Assembly: GCF_004114975.1 (NCBI RefSeq)
Contig: NZ_CP030052.1
Span: 372,001 to 436,000, forward strand
Direction: 5' to 3'
Length of the DNA stretch: 64,000 bases
Source: Bradyrhizobium guangdongense
Lineage (GTDB): Bacteria; Pseudomonadota; Alphaproteobacteria; Rhizobiales; Xanthobacteraceae
Positions 45,160 to 53,535 of the stretch are shown piece by piece. The notes under the pieces are model-generated. The model saw nothing but the letters and a program-made list of their open reading frames with translations, was not told the DNA's origin and did no database searches. The position numbers and the translations under genes are program-made. Within the stretch, counting starts at the first letter, position 1, and every line of letters begins with the position of its first letter.

Positions 45160-45550
45160 CGGATCAGCGCCTAAAACCCTGTACTCGCGCAAAATCCTGT
45201 GGCGACACGGCGGGCCTCAGGGCTAGTACTGCTCAAGCCAGAGGAGAACGTCGCACTCTTCTTTCATGGACGAGGTCGCATGACGAGTGGCCACCTTAGC
45301 TAGCCAAAGGGTGCGCCATGCCATAGTGCACTCAGCCAAGCGCGTGGTCTCTTGGTTCGCTGGGTCAGTGTCCGACGTGACGACATGGAGTAGATCTCGA
45401 CAGGCGCCAAGGCCGGTCGAGCCTGGCCTTTTACTCAACCGAGCTCGCAAGGCACACATCTGGGCAGCTCAGACTAATGTTGCGTCCCGATGCGTGTGGC
45501 CGGTTCTGTCAACAATCCCATTCAATCGACCAGACACGGAGACTTCCACG

Positions 45551-46375
45551 ATGACAGGACACACCAAACAGGAGCCTCGCCTGGCGGGAGGCGAAGATGC
45601 GTCCCTCCGGGGCAAGGTTGCGATCGTAACGGGCGCAAGCCGAGGCATCGGTGCTGCCATTGCGCTCGAGCTCGCGCAAGCAGGCGTCGATTCCGTTATC
45701 GTCGCCCGGGATGAGGCCATGCTCAACAGCGTTGCCGAACGCGCACGATCATTTGGAACAAGGGTAGAGGTCGTTGCTGGCGACCTGCGAAACGTGGAAA
45801 CCGTTTCCTGGACGATCGACCGGGCCTTGGCCGCTTTTCAGAAGATTGATATTCTTGTCAACAACGCCGGTGCGACCACGCGGGGGCACTTCCTGGAGCT
45901 GCCCGATAGTGATTGGGAGGATGGTTTCGGCCTAAAATTCTTTGGTGCAATGCGCCTCTGTCGGGCGGCCTGGCCTACACTTGTTCAGACGAGTGGATCC
46001 GTCGTGAATATCGCCGGTGCAGGCGGCCGAACACCCGACATCTATTTCGCTATCGGTTCGCCAGTGAATGCCGCACTCAATAGTTTCAGCAAATTCCTCG
46101 CCGAGCTTGGCATTAGGGACGGCGTGAGGGTCAATTGTATCAATCCCGGCTTGGTGAGGACAGACAGATTGACAAAGCGCCTGACGCTGGAGAGCCGCGA
46201 ACGACGCATCGACCCTGCCGAAATGGAATATCAGCTCAGCCGCGAGTTGCGCATTGCGCGAATCGGCGAGCCTGAGGATATCGCGGCGCTGGTTAGATTT
46301 GTCTTGTCAGATCGCGGTCGTCTCCTGCAAGGGGCTGCTATCGATGCGGATGCAGGTCTGACAAAAACGCTTTAG
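45551..46375 (+). CDS. SDR-family oxidoreductase
   Basis: 274 aa from ATG 45551 (MTGHTKQEPRLAGGEDASLR). Cofactor motif TGASRGIGAAIALELAQAG; VARDEA (NADP-type Arg); DLRNVE; NNAGATTRG; VVNIAGAGG. Where YxxxK is expected the sequence is AIGSPVNAAL, so Tyr and Lys are replaced by Gly and Asn, a variant seen in some SDR subgroups. C-terminal INPGLVRTDR is normal. Convergent with leuD2 (38 bp apart). It may oxidise or reduce a hydroxy-acid or ring intermediate, but its reaction is not readable. Confidence 0.85.
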   Translation: MTGHTKQEPRLAGGEDASLRGKVAIVTGASRGIGAAIALELAQAGVDSVIVARDEAMLNSVAERARSFGTRVEVVAGDLRNVETVSWTIDRALAAFQKIDILVNNAGATTRGHFLELPDSDWEDGFGLKFFGAMRLCRAAWPTLVQTSGSVVNIAGAGGRTPDIYFAIGSPVNAALNSFSKFLAELGIRDGVRVNCINPGLVRTDRLTKRLTLESRERRIDPAEMEYQLSRELRIARIGEPEDIAALVRFVLSDRGRLLQGAAIDADAGLTKTL

Positions 46376-46413
46376 ATTCGCCTAACCGCGCAACTCTGGT
46401 TCGTCGGCCCCAC

Positions 46414-47046
46414 TCAGGGAGAATGCCGAGGTTCAGGTCGCGCGTATAACCAGGGCTGGCACGCTCGGCTCTTCTGCTGGAAGTCCTCAATGTCGGCGAC
46501 GAATCTTAGCGTTTGACCAATCTCGTCGAGGCCCTCTAGCAGCGTTGCGCGACGGGCAGTTGGAATGTTAAAAGCGATTGTCCTGTCGTTCGGTAATTCG
46601 ATGGTGCAGCTTTCGAGATCCACCGACATCGTCGGATCGTTCGTGGTCGCCAGGTGGTGATGGATCTCATCAACCTCTGCCTGCGGTAACGTGACGAGTA
46701 GCAGCCCGTTCTTGAACGAGTTTTCGTAAAAAATGTCGCCAAAGGTGGGTGCAATCACGCAGCGAATACCGAACCGTACCAGGGCCCAAACCGCGAACTC
46801 GCGGGAGCTGCCACAACCAAAATTGGCTCCCGCAACAATAACTTTGCTCTTGCGAAAGGGGGCGCGGTTCAAGATAAAGTCCGGCACCTCTTGGCCTTGC
46901 AGATCATACCGCCAGATCGCAAACAGGCCTTCCCCCGGATTGCTCTTCAAGCTGCGTTGCCAAGCGACCGAAATGATCGCGTCTGTATCGATGTTAGGGC
47001 GCGGGAAACTGGCCGCGACACCCTCGACACGTGTGTATTTCTCCAT
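46414..47046 (-). CDS. LeuD-type hydratase small subunit, copy 2
   Basis: 210 aa from ATG 47046 (MEKYTRVEGVAASFPRPNID). Intact swivelling domain: [82 protein letters not shown]. 17 bp downstream of leuC2, so one transcript. Same small-subunit type as the broken copy 1. Together with LeuC2 it should form an aconitase-family hydratase; maleate/citraconate hydratase is proposed from context. Confidence 0.9.
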   Translation of the reverse strand: MEKYTRVEGVAASFPRPNIDTDAIISVAWQRSLKSNPGEGLFAIWRYDLQGQEVPDFILNRAPFRKSKVIVAGANFGCGSSREFAVWALVRFGIRCVIAPTFGDIFYENSFKNGLLLVTLPQAEVDEIHHHLATTNDPTMSVDLESCTIELPNDRTIAFNIPTARRATLLEGLDEIGQTLRFVADIEDFQQKSRACQPWLYARPEPRHSP

Positions 47047-47063
47047 ACGAATTCTCCGGCGGC

Positions 47064-48473
47064 CTAGGTTAAGTACCTTCTGACGTCCGTTACCGCCCCG
47101 GCAATCGCAGCGGCGGCCACCGAGGCGGGACTGGCTAGGTGGGTGCGACTCTTTTGGCCTTGGCGCCCCTCGAAATTGCGGTTCGACGTAGAGATGCAAC
47201 GCTTACCGGGTCCTACAAAGTCATCATTGATGGCGACGCACATGGAACATCCGGCCTCCCGCCACTCAAACCCAGCTTCCAGGAAGACTTTGTCGAGCCC
47301 CAGAGATTCAGCGGCATGTTTAACCTGCGCTGAGCCGGGTACCACAAGCGCGCGTACATGCGAAGCGACCTTGCGCCCCCGCACGACTTCGGCGGCAGCC
47401 TCTATATCGGAAAGGCGGCTGTTGGTGCATGAACCGATAAACGCCACGTCGACGGTGAGCCCTTCGAGAGACTGACCGGCCTCAAGACCGAGATAAGTCA
47501 GCGAACGGTCCATTGCGGCGCGACGCGCAAGGTCGTTAACCGCCGCGGGATCAGGAATCGGATCGCTGACGCTGCCAACATCCTCGGGGGTCGTCCCCCA
47601 GGTGACCTGCGGGCCGATGCTCGTGCAATCAACATCGACCTCTCGATCGAAAACCGCTTCTGGGTCGGTCGGGAGCGAACGCCAGTAAGCCAATGACTGT
47701 TCCCACATTTCTCCCTTGGGCGAATAAGGCAGATCGTGGAGATATTCGAATGTGACGTCATCGGCAGCTATAAGTCCAGCTCTCGCACCGAACTCGATCG
47801 ACATATTGCAGATGGTTTGGCGTTCTTCTATCGACAAAGACCGTATGACGCTGCCGGCATATTCCACAGCGTAGCCACGTCCCGCCGCAACGCCGATCTG
47901 ACCAATCAATCTCAAAATGAGATCCTTGGCGTATACCCCTCGGTTGAGCTTGCCTTCGAAATTGATACGCATGCGTTTCGGCCGCCGCTGGACGATTGTC
48001 TGGGTCGCGAGCACATGCTCCACCTCGCTGGTGCCAATGCCCCAAGCCCAACAACCAAGTCCTCCACACGTTGCCGTATGGCTGTCGCCGCATACCAGTG
48101 TTGTGCCGGGCAAGACGATGCCGAGCTCAGGTGCGATTACATGGACAATGCCTTGCCGAGGATCGTCAACATCAATGAGTTCAATCTTATGAGCCTGACA
48201 ATTTTCACGTAACAGCTGCACGAATTCCCGACCACCAGCGAACGTCTCTCCCGTACGACCTTTCGCCGTGGAAAGGATGTGATCGACAACAGCATAGGTC
48301 AGTTCGGGATTACGGGTCTTGCGGCCAGCACGCTTCAAGCCCTCGAAGGCGGCAGCCGATGTGCATTCATGAACCATGTGCCGGTCCACATGAAGAAGAA
48401 ACACGCCATCTTCAATCTCCCGGATAACATGCGACAGCCAGATCTTGTCGAACAGAGTTTCGCTGTTTGCCAT
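47064..48473 (-). CDS. LeuC-type hydratase large subunit, copy 2
   Basis: 469 aa from ATG 48473 (MANSETLFDKIWLSHVIREI). Motifs as in copy 1: VDRHMVHE; VCGDSHTATCGGLGCWAWGI; ICNMSIEFGARAGLI; 4Fe-4S cysteines in FIGSCTNSR and AGCSMC; TSNRNFEGRQGQ; HLASPASVAAAAIAG. By eye clearly a diverged paralogue of copy 1, so probably an ancient duplication rather than a recent one. Lies downstream of the ring-cleavage dioxygenase gene on the same strand. LeuCD-type maleate hydratases (HbzIJ) act after gentisate cleavage in Pseudomonas alcaligenes, a good precedent. Confidence 0.9.
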   Translation of the reverse strand: MANSETLFDKIWLSHVIREIEDGVFLLHVDRHMVHECTSAAAFEGLKRAGRKTRNPELTYAVVDHILSTAKGRTGETFAGGREFVQLLRENCQAHKIELIDVDDPRQGIVHVIAPELGIVLPGTTLVCGDSHTATCGGLGCWAWGIGTSEVEHVLATQTIVQRRPKRMRINFEGKLNRGVYAKDLILRLIGQIGVAAGRGYAVEYAGSVIRSLSIEERQTICNMSIEFGARAGLIAADDVTFEYLHDLPYSPKGEMWEQSLAYWRSLPTDPEAVFDREVDVDCTSIGPQVTWGTTPEDVGSVSDPIPDPAAVNDLARRAAMDRSLTYLGLEAGQSLEGLTVDVAFIGSCTNSRLSDIEAAAEVVRGRKVASHVRALVVPGSAQVKHAAESLGLDKVFLEAGFEWREAGCSMCVAINDDFVGPGKRCISTSNRNFEGRQGQKSRTHLASPASVAAAAIAGAVTDVRRYLT

Positions 48474-48789
48474 GGCGCTAATCGACTTGTCCCAAGGGGC
48501 TTGAATTCTCACGAGGTGAGCGAGCCGTACACGAGCTTTGGGAAGTTAAGAACCTCGGACATTGCCCAATAGGAGAAAATTGCAAACACCCCTTTTGCCC
48601 GGCTAGCAAATCGATGCTGTGCGTCAGATGCGCTTAAGTACTCGCGGTCCACGCAAAATAGAACGATCGGCCTGCATCAGGCCTGCGCTATCTACAAGAG
48701 CAACTTTCTGGAAACGCGGAGCGAGCCAACGGGTATTGCCTGCGCAAACAACTACGCCGGGCACAACGATTGCAAGAGGCGAAAGCTGC
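48474..48789. other. Intergenic region between dioxygenase and leuC2 genes
   Basis: About 316 bp on a common minus-strand direction. It contains site D. The gap is large enough for a separate leuC2D2 promoter. No gene recognised. Confidence 0.5.
48569..48585 (-). promoter_or_regulatory. Shared regulatory motif, site D (before leuC2)
   Basis: ATAGGAGAAAATTGCAA on the plus strand, 96-112 bp upstream of the leuC2 ATG on the opposite strand. Same orientation and spacing as sites A and C. Confidence 0.55.
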
Positions 48790-49860
48790 CTATTGACGTC
48801 CGTTCGGATGATCTTCTTGGCGAGCCAAACCGAAAGGTTCCAATATAGGCTGATCGCTTGTCCGGAACAGAATCGATTTCTCATACGCAATATATTCGCA
48901 CCACGACCAAGCCGGCTCTGCGATCACATCGCGCTCTGACCATTCGTGCTTGACGCCATCGATAATGGTGGCACCGCTTCCCTTCGCAACAACACAAAGA
49001 CTACTCGATGTGCGTCGTCGTGCCTTCGAGTGGAAGCCTTTACGGAATCCGTTCACGTGACAGGCGATTGTCGGCATGACATGCCCACCCGTGATAGGAT
49101 TTACGTATTCGTAAACGACACCCTCGTACGGGTCATCATCGTCGCGGTCCAGTCCGGCTTGTATCATTGCTTCGGCGGCAGCCCATTTGTACACCAACTG
49201 GGGCGAGGCCGGCGGTTGCGCGCGCGTCCGACCTTGTAGCATTCCGAGCGCGCCAATATCTTCGTAAGAGCCCACAGTATTGGTATAGGGTTCTAAGGAT
49301 TTGCTAGGATGCATCTCGAAACAATCGGCTCGCATGTATGAAACGAATGGGGTATCGAGCGCATCGAACCAAACCATTGGCTCCGTCCCGCCATTGTGCG
49401 CGTGACTATGCCAGCACCCTCCAGGCGTGAGCAAAAGATCAAGCTCGTGCATATCCGCGCGCGTGCCATCGACGACCGTGAACGCACCACTTCCCGACAA
49501 GATGAAGCGCAGCGCTGAATAGGTGTGCCGGTGCGCCGGTGCGACTTCGCCAGGTAGGATCATCTGCAACGCGCCATTGAGCGTAGGCGTTGCTGCTGCG
49601 GACCGTGGCATCCCGGGATTCTCAAACAGAAGAATTCGGCGCTCAGTGCCCGGCCCGGCCAATGATGTCTTAACAGCTTCCTCGAACTCAGCGTGCAAGT
49701 CGCGCCACCGCCATACATGGCCGCGCGCCTTGTAGCCCATCTCTTCGGCGACCCCGCTGGTATTCCAGATGGGAATGATACTCAGCCGCTTCATACGATC
49801 GGCCCGCTCGGCTGTGGGATCGGCATGTTTCGGATCTGGCTGAGCCGTGCTGTTCGACAT
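48790..49860 (-). CDS. Gentisate/salicylate 1,2-dioxygenase-type ring-cleavage enzyme
   Basis: 356 aa bicupin, normal length. An Fe(II) enzyme that opens mono-aromatic rings carrying ortho OH/COOH. The N-terminal cupin has the iron ligands in PGEVAPAHRHTYSALRFILS (His-x-His) and in GGCWHSHAHNG. The second cupin near residues 270-340 (ACHVNGFRKGFHSKARRRTS, GATIIDGVKHEWSERD) has lost most ligands, as usual. WRWRDLHAEFEEA at the N-terminus is typical. The family also includes 1-hydroxy-2-naphthoate, salicylate and 5-nitrosalicylate dioxygenases, so the substrate is uncertain. GAGGAA precedes the ATG. Site E lies 61-76 bp upstream. Confidence 0.9.
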   Translation of the reverse strand: MSNSTAQPDPKHADPTAERADRMKRLSIIPIWNTSGVAEEMGYKARGHVWRWRDLHAEFEEAVKTSLAGPGTERRILLFENPGMPRSAAATPTLNGALQMILPGEVAPAHRHTYSALRFILSGSGAFTVVDGTRADMHELDLLLTPGGCWHSHAHNGGTEPMVWFDALDTPFVSYMRADCFEMHPSKSLEPYTNTVGSYEDIGALGMLQGRTRAQPPASPQLVYKWAAAEAMIQAGLDRDDDDPYEGVVYEYVNPITGGHVMPTIACHVNGFRKGFHSKARRRTSSSLCVVAKGSGATIIDGVKHEWSERDVIAEPAWSWCEYIAYEKSILFRTSDQPILEPFGLARQEDHPNGRQ

Positions 49861-49920
49861 TTTGGTTCCTCAACTTTAGTTCGAGCTTGCCGCCACGCTG
49901 CGGTTGATTAGACCTGCCGG

Positions 49921-49936
49921 CTAGCATGAAATTGCA
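49921..49936 (-). promoter_or_regulatory. Shared regulatory motif, site E (before the dioxygenase)
   Basis: CTAGCATGAAATTGCA on the plus strand in the 96-bp gap between the FAH gene and the dioxygenase gene. 15 of 16 bases match the inverted form of site B. It suggests an internal promoter or regulated start for the dioxygenase gene. Confidence 0.55.
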
Positions 49937-49956
49937 GGACGAGGACTGCGCCTCCT

Positions 49957-50865
49957 CTAATTTTTGGCTATGCGCGGTGATCGGAGCATTTCGTCCGCCG
50001 ACCAATCGCCGGCCTCGATCAGGAGCGTCATTTCGCCAATATCCTGTACGCCAACGACGACGCGGTCGCCCGGTACAATTTCGGATACTCCTTCGGGAGT
50101 GCCGCTCATGATGATGTCGCCGGGATGAAGTGTATAATAGGCGGACGCGAACGCGATCAGCTTGGGAACCGACCATATGAGGTGTCGCGTATTCGATCGC
50201 TGCTTCTCCTTGCCGTTTATGCTCAGATAAAGGTCAAGAACCCCGGGATCGGGAATCTCATCTCGCGTAACCAACCAGGGTCCCAAGACGGAATAGGTGT
50301 CGATTGATTTCCGCAGGCTCCGCTCTTCGGGACCACGGACAACCGCGTCGACAGCAACGGCGTACCCAGCGACATACTGCAAGGCGTCTGCCTGCGGGAT
50401 GTTGCGACCCCGTCGACCTATAACAACACCCAACTCGGCTTCGGGGTCGTGCCTTCGCGTCGGATCGCCCAGTCTGATCAGCGATCCCGGGCCCACTAGC
50501 GAACTATTGGCCTTCAAAAAAAGACCGGCTCTGTCGATCGTCTGAACCTCCGATCGGCCCTGCCGCAATTCTTGATTGTTCGTCCCCTCGTCGAGATGGA
50601 GCTGATAGTTGACAGGGGCAGCGATGATCTTAGACGGATTAGCGACGGGGCTATCAAGCCGAACCGAGCTCACGGGAATGCGTCGAGCGCGCCCGGCCAG
50701 CTCCTGTGCCTTGGCGATGACGCGGTCCAAATGCTCGATCATGATGTCGTGCTGCGGAAACGGCCACTTGAGGCTGGGCAGCACGTCCAGCGCCTCGGTA
50801 ACGACGAGAATTTCGCCATCTCGCACGATACCAAGCTGATTTCCATCGAAACGACAGAGCCGCAT
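49957..50865 (-). CDS. Fumarylacetoacetate-hydrolase-family protein (copy 1)
   Basis: 302 aa. N-terminal variable domain, then the FAH fold: PSKIIAAPVNYQLHLDEGTN; LGDPTRRHDPEAELGVVIGR (metal Glu/Asp motif); YVAGYAVAVDAVVRG; STYSVLGPWLVTRDEIPD; and LHPGDIIMSGTPEGVSEIVP. The family hydrolyses or decarboxylates ring-cleavage products. Next to a gentisate-type dioxygenase, a maleylpyruvate hydrolase (pyruvate plus maleate), as for HbzF, is the best guess. AGGAGAG lies before the ATG. 63 bp downstream of the hydroxylase-hydrolase fusion gene on the same strand. Confidence 0.9.
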   Translation of the reverse strand: MRLCRFDGNQLGIVRDGEILVVTEALDVLPSLKWPFPQHDIMIEHLDRVIAKAQELAGRARRIPVSSVRLDSPVANPSKIIAAPVNYQLHLDEGTNNQELRQGRSEVQTIDRAGLFLKANSSLVGPGSLIRLGDPTRRHDPEAELGVVIGRRGRNIPQADALQYVAGYAVAVDAVVRGPEERSLRKSIDTYSVLGPWLVTRDEIPDPGVLDLYLSINGKEKQRSNTRHLIWSVPKLIAFASAYYTLHPGDIIMSGTPEGVSEIVPGDRVVVGVQDIGEMTLLIEAGDWSADEMLRSPRIAKN

Positions 50866-50928
50866 ATTATTCTCTCCTATCCAGATAGAGCGGTTAGGGC
50901 AGCCAAGCCGCCGGCTTATGCCCTAACC

Positions 50929-53040
50929 CTATGGCGTCGCCCCGACGTAAGTGTTGGAGTGGGCGTGGCGCCGAATCGCGCGAAAGAACTCGTCCGTCTC
51001 CGGCAGAAACTCGAACAGCGCAAAACTATGAATGCTATCGTCGAACAAGTGCAGTTCGGCATCTCCGCCCGCCGATTTAGCAGCAGCGACCAATGCACGA
51101 GCGTCGTCAGCGAGGGCTTCTCCACGCGCCGCAAAGACGCGCATCGGTGGTAGCCCGGCAAGATTTCCGCGAAGCGGCGAAATGGCGGGATCATCGGGCT
51201 CTCGGTCTTGGATGAACGCACCAGCCAAAGTCAGTAGTCGCCGCCGGGTCATCCAGGGCTCGGTTCGTCTATTGCCGTCGATACTGGCCGCCGTCAGCGT
51301 GAGATCGGCAAAGGGCGACAGGAGATAAAGGGCGGCGGGCCGAGTGACATTCTCGTGACGGAGCTTTGCGGCGAGACTTAAAGCAAGACCACCGCCCGAG
51401 CATTCGCCACTGACTGCAACTGGGTCTGCGCGCCGCGAAAGCCACGCAAAGGCCGCTCGCACATCCTCCTGCATTTGCATTGGCGTATGTTCCGGGACAA
51501 GTCGGAACTCGGGTACCAACGCCCAGCCACCGATCGCGCGCGCTAGACCAGCTGCAAGCAAAACCGAGCTCTTAGCCGAACCAAACACATATCCTCCCCC
51601 ATGAAGATGAAGAACGGCAGGACCACTTTTCCCGCCGGGGGGAATGACGCATAACGCAGGCACCCCGTCGCAGTCGACGGTTTCTACCGACACATCCTCT
51701 GGCAACGCACATAGACTCGACATGAACCGCTCGTAAGCAGCCCGTTCGCTCATCCAGTCTTCATCTTCGAACTTGAGAGCATTCGACCAAAGATCGAACG
51801 CGCGGGCGGCGGCCGGCCGCGACGGCCGCACCAATGGACTGGCGTTAAACAGGTCGAATGGCTTGTTTGATTCGGCGACTTCATCATAGCCATAGAGCCA
51901 CGCAAACCGCTCATACCCAGCTTGGTCGAGCTTCAGCATGCCCCGCCCCATCCGTCCGTAAGCCGCCTGACGCTCGGGTGCCTTTTCATGAAATGCCGTA
52001 AGATCGCCGCGACTTTGGTGAAGCAACCGAGTGGTCCGCGGCTTCCGCCGCGCTTGAAACTCGGAAAAAGCGGCTTCCAAGTTGCTCCCGCTCCGGTGCA
52101 AACAAGCCGCCAACGCCACCGAATCTTCGAGCGCCATCGCCGCACCGGAGCCGGATGTCGGCAGCACCGGGTGGGCCGCGTCGCCAATCAGAACTATTCG
52201 CCCGCGATGCCATTCTGGCAGGGGATAACGATAATTGATCGCCGTGATGAAAGCTTCGGTTACAGCCTCAGTGATCTCTCGGACGTCTTTGCAGGCGTCC
52301 TTAAATGAGGCGCGCAAATCCGCGACATCCCCAGCTGTGGCCCAGTCCTCACGATGGATCTCATCGGCAGGTACGTAGAAGGCTGCATAAAACTGTTTGC
52401 CGCGACGAATCGGATAGCAAACCACGTGGCGACCCGCACCGCTCCACACATTGGTATCCAATGTTAGCGCTTTGCTGAGAAGCGTCGTTGGTAGAACGGT
52501 CCGCCAGGCGAGGAGGCCCGTAGATATCGACTCGCTTTCTCCAAAAATTGCGCTTCGCACCTTGGAACGCAGGCCATCGGCTCCGATTAGGAGATCGCCA
52601 AGAACAGCCTCACCCCTCTCGAGAATGACGGTAACACTTCGATCATCTTGCTTCACATCGACAACAGAGCAGTTGAGCCGGATCTCCGTTCCGTCCAAAT
52701 GTCTTGCAAGAGCGTCGATCAAATCGCGGCGATGCGTCTTGTAAAGCGGGGCGCCATACAGCTTGGCTCCCGCTTCGCCCAGTTGGGTGCGATTGCGTAC
52801 CTCACCGCTCACCATATCATAAAATGTAATCGTCTCGGGCGGCTCATCCGAGCGCTTTATCTCCGCCGCAATGCCCAGCGATTCAAGAACGCGCATAGCA
52901 TGAGGTCCAAGGACAACACCTGCTCCAACCTCGCTTAACTCCGCCGCTCGCTCGATGACGGTCACGTCGATGCCGTTACGACGCAAAGCAACCGCCGTAG
53001 CCAGTCCGGCCACTCCGGCTCCGACAATCAGGGCACGCAT
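50929..53040 (-). CDS. Flavin aromatic hydroxylase fused to an alpha/beta hydrolase
   Basis: 703 aa from ATG 53040, which has GGGAGG 6 bp upstream; an ATG at 53064 adds 8 residues. Residues 1 to about 385 are a class A FAD monooxygenase like salicylate or 3-hydroxybenzoate hydroxylase: GAGVAGLATAVALRRNG, LYGAPLYKTHRRDL, DG motif LLIGADGLRSKVR, GD motif VLIGDAAHPVLPTSGSG. Residues about 425-703 are an HSL-type alpha/beta hydrolase: HLHGGGYVFGSA (oxyanion hole), SGECSGGGLALS (nucleophile Ser at about 548), an acidic GEALADD, and His in DDSIHSFALF. Both active sites look complete. The fusion suggests ester cleavage feeding ring hydroxylation on one chain. No stop or shift between domains was seen. 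Confidence 0.88.
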   Translation of the reverse strand: MRALIVGAGVAGLATAVALRRNGIDVTVIERAAELSEVGAGVVLGPHAMRVLESLGIAAEIKRSDEPPETITFYDMVSGEVRNRTQLGEAGAKLYGAPLYKTHRRDLIDALARHLDGTEIRLNCSVVDVKQDDRSVTVILERGEAVLGDLLIGADGLRSKVRSAIFGESESISTGLLAWRTVLPTTLLSKALTLDTNVWSGAGRHVVCYPIRRGKQFYAAFYVPADEIHREDWATAGDVADLRASFKDACKDVREITEAVTEAFITAINYRYPLPEWHRGRIVLIGDAAHPVLPTSGSGAAMALEDSVALAACLHRSGSNLEAAFSEFQARRKPRTTRLLHQSRGDLTAFHEKAPERQAAYGRMGRGMLKLDQAGYERFAWLYGYDEVAESNKPFDLFNASPLVRPSRPAAARAFDLWSNALKFEDEDWMSERAAYERFMSSLCALPEDVSVETVDCDGVPALCVIPPGGKSGPAVLHLHGGGYVFGSAKSSVLLAAGLARAIGGWALVPEFRLVPEHTPMQMQEDVRAAFAWLSRRADPVAVSGECSGGGLALSLAAKLRHENVTRPAALYLLSPFADLTLTAASIDGNRRTEPWMTRRRLLTLAGAFIQDREPDDPAISPLRGNLAGLPPMRVFAARGEALADDARALVAAAKSAGGDAELHLFDDSIHSFALFEFLPETDEFFRAIRRHAHSNTYVGATP

Positions 53041-53535
53041 AGCCATCCTCCCGTAGTTGGACATCTGTGACCGATATCCTTTATTCGCAGGTTAAGCTCA
53101 CCAGTCGTCGAACCGACCAGAGCGCTGCGGGTTAAGGCGAGCTTTCCGGGCTACTCACTGCCCGGTCAATCATCGACCTACGTCGCGCTGCCGCCTTGTC
53201 ATTTTGGTAAACGTGTTTCCTATTCTGTCGTTTGTCAAGCAGCGCCCAGTCCTGGCGGCAAACCCCAAGCCAAACTCTTTCCGTCGCACAAGTATGCGGC
53301 GCAGTATTGTCCTATTCCGCTAGTCGCACCGATTGTAAGTTCCGGCGATACCCTCAAGCCCTGCGGCATGCATACGCCCGCCGCTACACAACTTTTGCTG
53401 ACCTATGAAACAGCTGATCTCTCCTGTTCGGTGCAGCTTTCCACTATGCGGGGCCGTTCAAAGCGCACCGCCGCCACATAGCAGTGCGACGTGCACCAAT
53501 CGATGCGACCCTGCTGCGAGCGAGGTTAAACAATA
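53041..53535. other. Divergent intergenic region between the fusion gene and an SDR gene
   Basis: About 495 bp, no gene recognised. It must carry the promoters of the fusion gene (minus) and the SDR gene (plus). TGCAGCTTTCCACTATG at 53432-53448 is a weak match to the shared motif, about 90 bp before the SDR ATG in the same orientation as other sites relative to their genes. Confidence 0.45.

Larger units (their letters stand above)
45002..45550. other. Divergent intergenic region with two regulatory motif copies
   Basis: About 550 bp between the lyase gene (minus) and an SDR gene (plus). It holds sites C and B in opposite orientations. I see no gene; frames continuing upstream of the SDR start have no family match. 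Confidence 0.5.

Noticed and set aside
45287..45550. Longer start for the SDR at 45551
   Set aside because: The 88 extra residues have no family match and no ribosome-binding site; the family begins near the ATG at 45551.
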